Positions 61,238 to 64,000 of a stretch of 64,000 nucleotides of DNA are shown piece after piece. The notes below the pieces were generated by a model. The model had not been told where the DNA came from. It made no database searches and worked only from the letters and a program-made list of their open reading frames with translations. Each line of letters starts with the position of its first letter. The first letter of the stretch is position 1. This DNA comes from Photobacterium lipolyticum (lineage in GTDB: Bacteria; Pseudomonadota; Gammaproteobacteria; Enterobacterales; Vibrionaceae). The DNA lies in contig NZ_PYMC01000002.1 in the NCBI RefSeq assembly GCF_003026475.1, positions 372,001-436,000 of the forward strand, given 5' to 3'. The position numbers and the translations under genes were made by a program.

Positions 61238-62902
61238 ATGACACTGACTGAATTGATTAACACCTGTGGTGGGAGCCAAAATATTCAACGAGCACTCCGA
61301 GTCAACAATGCACTCATCGTTGAATTAACCGATCCAGCATTACGCACTGATGTTGCCATGGCATTCCCATTCAACGATGTTTTATCTCAGCTGAGCTGGC
61401 AACCAGGAACGCCGCTATCAGAGCAGGACTGGCAATCCCTTGGCCAGATCATTGATAAAAACCAGCGTCAGGCATTGACCAATGCGTTAGAAGAAAAACC
61501 GTCGGCGCATCGACCACTCTGGCATATTACCCCGCCGCAAGGGCTGCTGAACGATCCGAATGGATTCATCTATCACAACGGTGAGTACCACTTGTTCTAT
61601 CAGCTGTACCCTCACGGCTGTGTTCATAAAGACAAATACTGGGCACATGTCACCAGTACAGATTTAATCAACTGGACTTCACAACCTGTTGCGTTATGCC
61701 CGTCAGACTGGTTCGACAGTCACGGGGTATTCTCTGGCCATGCCGTCAGCCAGGGAGACGAGCTAATGCTGTTTTATACCGGCAATGTCCGTATCGGTGA
61801 ACAGCGTGACCGTATCACTACCCAATGCCTTGCAACTTCAACAGATGGTATTCATTTTACCAAGCATGGCCCGGTTATTCCGGAGTTACCGCCTGGAGTT
61901 ACGCCACACTGTCGCGATCCGAAAGTGGTACGTCACGGTGATCACTGGATCATGTTGCTTGGCGCTCAGCATGAAAGTGAAACTGGCCGATTAGCTATTT
62001 ATCGTTCGAATGATCTGCGTAAATGGGATTATGTCGGCCTATTCGGGGAAGAGTTTGGCGATTTCGGTTACATGTGGGAGTGCCCGGATCTGTTTGAACT
62101 AAACGGTCAGCTGCTGGGAATTCTCTGCCCGCAAGGTATCGAATCAAACAGTGAACATTACAAAGTTCCCCACCATAACGGCTACGTAAAAGCGGCACTC
62201 AGCGAGCAAGATGAACTGGCTATCAATGATTTCACAACATTAGATTATGGCTTTGATTTCTATGCCCCCCAGACAGCGGAAGCCGCCGACGGTCGTCGTT
62301 TGTTAGTTGGCTGGATGGGGCTGCCTGATGAAATCAACCAGCCAAGCGTTACAGATGGCTGGCTACATCAATTAACCAGTTTACGTGAGCTGAGCTGGGA
62401 ACATGGCAAGCTGTATCAACGGCCAGCGCGTGAGTTGCAAAAACTGCGAAGCCAACAGCAGCTATTCACTTTTGATCAGGCAACTCAACATGAAACACTG
62501 AGTCTGGAGACCAAAAGTGTTGAGCTGCAAACAGCGTTGAGCTGGCCGGCATCGGGAAGTAAAACGCTGCGCTTGATGGATGATGGCGAGCACTATTGCG
62601 ATTTGATTATTGACAGTGATAACCAGTGCATTGTGCTTGATCGCAGCCATGCCATGAAAACCGATGGTGAGTTGATCCGCGAAATAAAAATGCCTGAGCA
62701 GGCCGATATTAAACTGCAGATTTTAGCGGATCAGTCATCACTGGAGATCTTCCTGAATGACGGTGAATACGTAATGAGTTCACGCTTGTTTACTCACGAC
62801 AACGTGACAACCCTGCAGCTACTGGCAGATACCGAGACTGACTGGCAACCCGTCACAGCCTGGTCGCTTGCACAATATGACCCACTATGTAGCAACAATT
62901 AA
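61238..62902 (+). CDS. scrB: Sucrose-6-phosphate hydrolase (GH32)
   Basis: 554 aa, cytosolic. An N-terminal extension of about 85 residues precedes the GH32 five-bladed propeller, which opens LWHITPPQGLLNDPNGFIYH (nucleophile Asp near 106), continues SGHAV, CRDPKVV (transition-state Asp) and MWECPDLF (acid/base Glu), then a C-terminal beta sandwich with SSLEIFLNDGEYVMSSR. It splits sucrose-6-phosphate made by the EIIBC transporter into glucose-6-phosphate and fructose. No fructokinase gene is visible before the window ends, so ScrK must be elsewhere. Confidence 0.93.
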   Translation: MTLTELINTCGGSQNIQRALRVNNALIVELTDPALRTDVAMAFPFNDVLSQLSWQPGTPLSEQDWQSLGQIIDKNQRQALTNALEEKPSAHRPLWHITPPQGLLNDPNGFIYHNGEYHLFYQLYPHGCVHKDKYWAHVTSTDLINWTSQPVALCPSDWFDSHGVFSGHAVSQGDELMLFYTGNVRIGEQRDRITTQCLATSTDGIHFTKHGPVIPELPPGVTPHCRDPKVVRHGDHWIMLLGAQHESETGRLAIYRSNDLRKWDYVGLFGEEFGDFGYMWECPDLFELNGQLLGILCPQGIESNSEHYKVPHHNGYVKAALSEQDELAINDFTTLDYGFDFYAPQTAEAADGRRLLVGWMGLPDEINQPSVTDGWLHQLTSLRELSWEHGKLYQRPARELQKLRSQQQLFTFDQATQHETLSLETKSVELQTALSWPASGSKTLRLMDDGEHYCDLIIDSDNQCIVLDRSHAMKTDGELIREIKMPEQADIKLQILADQSSLEIFLNDGEYVMSSRLFTHDNVTTLQLLADTETDWQPVTAWSLAQYDPLCSNN

Positions 62903-62918
62903 AATAGTGGGCAAACAA

Positions 62919-62947
62919 AAAAGGCTTCTAAATTGATTAGAAGCCTT
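62919..62947 (-). terminator. Terminator between scrB and the chemotaxis gene
   Basis: AAGGCTTCTAA and TTAGAAGCCTT pair in a near-perfect stem. On the minus strand it is followed by TTTTGTTTG, so it chiefly ends the chemotaxis transcript; it may serve scrB as well. Confidence 0.85.
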
Positions 62948-62996
62948 AGCTGTTCAGTATTAACCTAAATCGTCTTTGTTACTGTGCTTGAAAGAC

Positions 62997-64000
62997 TTAT
63001 TGCAATTTAAACTTACTGACCAGAACGTTCAGTTGGGCGTTGGCAGCTGCCAGGCTCTGTGTACTGTCTACCGTAGCTTGTCCGTTTTGGGTCAATTCAT
63101 GAACCATCTCGCGGATGTTATTCATATTACGGCTTACTTCTTCGGTTACCGAACTTTGCTCCTCGGAAGCGGTTGCAATTTGGGTGCTGAGATCATTGAT
63201 TTCGACAATCGAACCGGTCACCGCATCCAGGCTGTTTGATACCCGCTCTGCATTTTCTGCTGTACGTTCACAGCTCGTTTTCGTCACATTCATTGCAGCA
63301 ACCGCACTAGCAGCATCTTGACGCAATGTCGTTAAGATCTCATTGATTTCAGCGGTGCTGGACTGAGTACGTGCGGCAAGCGATCGTACTTCATCAGCAA
63401 CTACAGCGAAGCCTCGTCCTTGTTCCCCGGCGCGTGCAGCTTCGATGGCGGCATTGAGTGCCAGCAGGTTAGTCTGATCGGCAATTTCACCAATCACACC
63501 TAGCACACTGACAATCTGCTGAGTATTCTCGTTCATGGTGTTAATGCTTGATGATGCTGCACCCACTTCATCCACCAGAACAATCATACTGCCAGATGCC
63601 TCAAGCACATCGTCTTTTGCCAACATCGCATCATCATTGGCTTTTTGGGTGTTAGCGGCGGTCTCGGTAGCATTCTGTGCGACTGTCTCGGCCGTTGCGC
63701 TCATTTCAGTAATCGCCGCGACGACTTGATCCGTCTCAGACGCGTGCTTAATTAACGCCTGGTTATTTTGCTCTGACTGTACATCAAGCTGCTTGATACC
63801 CTCAGTGATATGAGCAGAAGCTTGAGCAATTTCCAGGATCATGGATTGCAGATAAATAATGAAGTTGTTGACCGAATTGCCAATGTCGCCCAACTCGTCA
63901 TGCGACGTAATATCAATCCGCGAGGTTAAATCTGCTTCGCCAGTCGATAAGGTATCAATACGCTCTTTGAGAACCACTAATCCTTTAACAATCTTATTGA
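62997..64000 (-). CDS. Methyl-accepting chemotaxis protein, C-terminal part (runs off the window)
   Basis: About 334 visible codons; the frame is still open at the window edge. The visible part starts in the HAMP region ([19 protein letters not shown]) and contains the long cytoplasmic coiled coil with the hairpin tip [21 protein letters not shown] and [13 protein letters not shown], the universal MCP signalling motif. It ends [11 protein letters not shown] without a CheR/CheB tether pentapeptide. The ligand domain lies outside the window, so the stimulus cannot be told. It is next to the sucrose locus but on the opposite strand. Confidence 0.93.
   Translation of the reverse strand, partial: NKIVKGLVVLKERIDTLSTGEADLTSRIDITSHDELGDIGNSVNNFIIYLQSMILEIAQASAHITEGIKQLDVQSEQNNQALIKHASETDQVVAAITEMSATAETVAQNATETAANTQKANDDAMLAKDDVLEASGSMIVLVDEVGAASSSINTMNENTQQIVSVLGVIGEIADQTNLLALNAAIEAARAGEQGRGFAVVADEVRSLAARTQSSTAEINEILTTLRQDAASAVAAMNVTKTSCERTAENAERVSNSLDAVTGSIVEINDLSTQIATASEEQSSVTEEVSRNMNNIREMVHELTQNGQATVDSTQSLAAANAQLNVLVSKFKLQ

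Overview
The window looks like a chromosome segment of a marine gammaproteobacterium of the Vibrionaceae, most plausibly Photobacterium or a close relative. This is inferred from gene content (ECF sigma/ChrR pair, family I.1 lipase with its foldase, ToxR-like regulator, EndA/Vvn-type nuclease, MCF-like toxin relic) and from tRNA sequences. No database search was possible. Base composition is uneven: the xanthine dehydrogenase/permease/diguanylate cyclase block (about 5.6-13.2 kb) looks G+C-rich, while 48-54 kb is clearly A+T-rich.

Layout, left to right. 0.1-5.5 kb: ECF sigma factor with a zinc anti-sigma of the ChrR type, a metallo-beta-lactamase-fold hydrolase, and a phenolic acid decarboxylase divergent from a LysR regulator. 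4.6-11.6 kb: LysR gene and xdhABC plus an NCS2 purine permease, a purine catabolism operon. 11.9-17.9 kb: PAS-PAS-GGDEF diguanylate cyclase, a small DUF465 protein, and a three-gene envelope cassette (PEGA/Sel1 protein, DUF4105 lipoprotein, coiled-coil periplasmic protein). 18.3-28.2 kb: tRNA-Ser, a small conserved protein, thioredoxin 2, a lipoprotein, carbamate kinase, a divergent adenylosuccinate synthetase with its own LysR, a GH3 lipoprotein and a YidA-type phosphatase. 28.7-33.1 kb: AaeXAB-type aromatic acid efflux operon with divergent LysR. 33.5-38.7 kb: secreted modular endonuclease, lipase plus lipase foldase, and an unknown secreted protein.

38.9-53.8 kb is an accessory, decaying region. 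It holds IS relics, two broken type I secretion ABC transporter genes (one fused to the tail of an RTX protein), an MCF-like toxin effector fragment, a tRNA-Asp relic that repeats 45 bp of the intact tRNA-Asp locus 8.5 kb away, and intact genes between them (MupG-family protein, acyltransferase, AraC regulator, nucleoside deoxyribosyltransferase, aldehyde dehydrogenase). The most interesting intact unit is a ToxR-like membrane regulator followed by two tandem paralogous 160-residue single-pass membrane proteins. This matches the co-component layout of ToxR/ToxS and VtrA/VtrC, but the second component is duplicated. A thiol-peroxidase-like protein with a damaged active-site motif lies nearby.

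53.8-64.0 kb: tRNA-Asp, tRNA-Ser, a YebC/YeeN-family protein, then a sucrose utilisation locus (LamB/ScrY porin, LacI regulator, PTS EIIBC, second LacI regulator, sucrose-6-phosphate hydrolase). Two different palindromic operator types are visible there and can be assigned tentatively to the two LacI proteins. The window ends inside a methyl-accepting chemotaxis protein.
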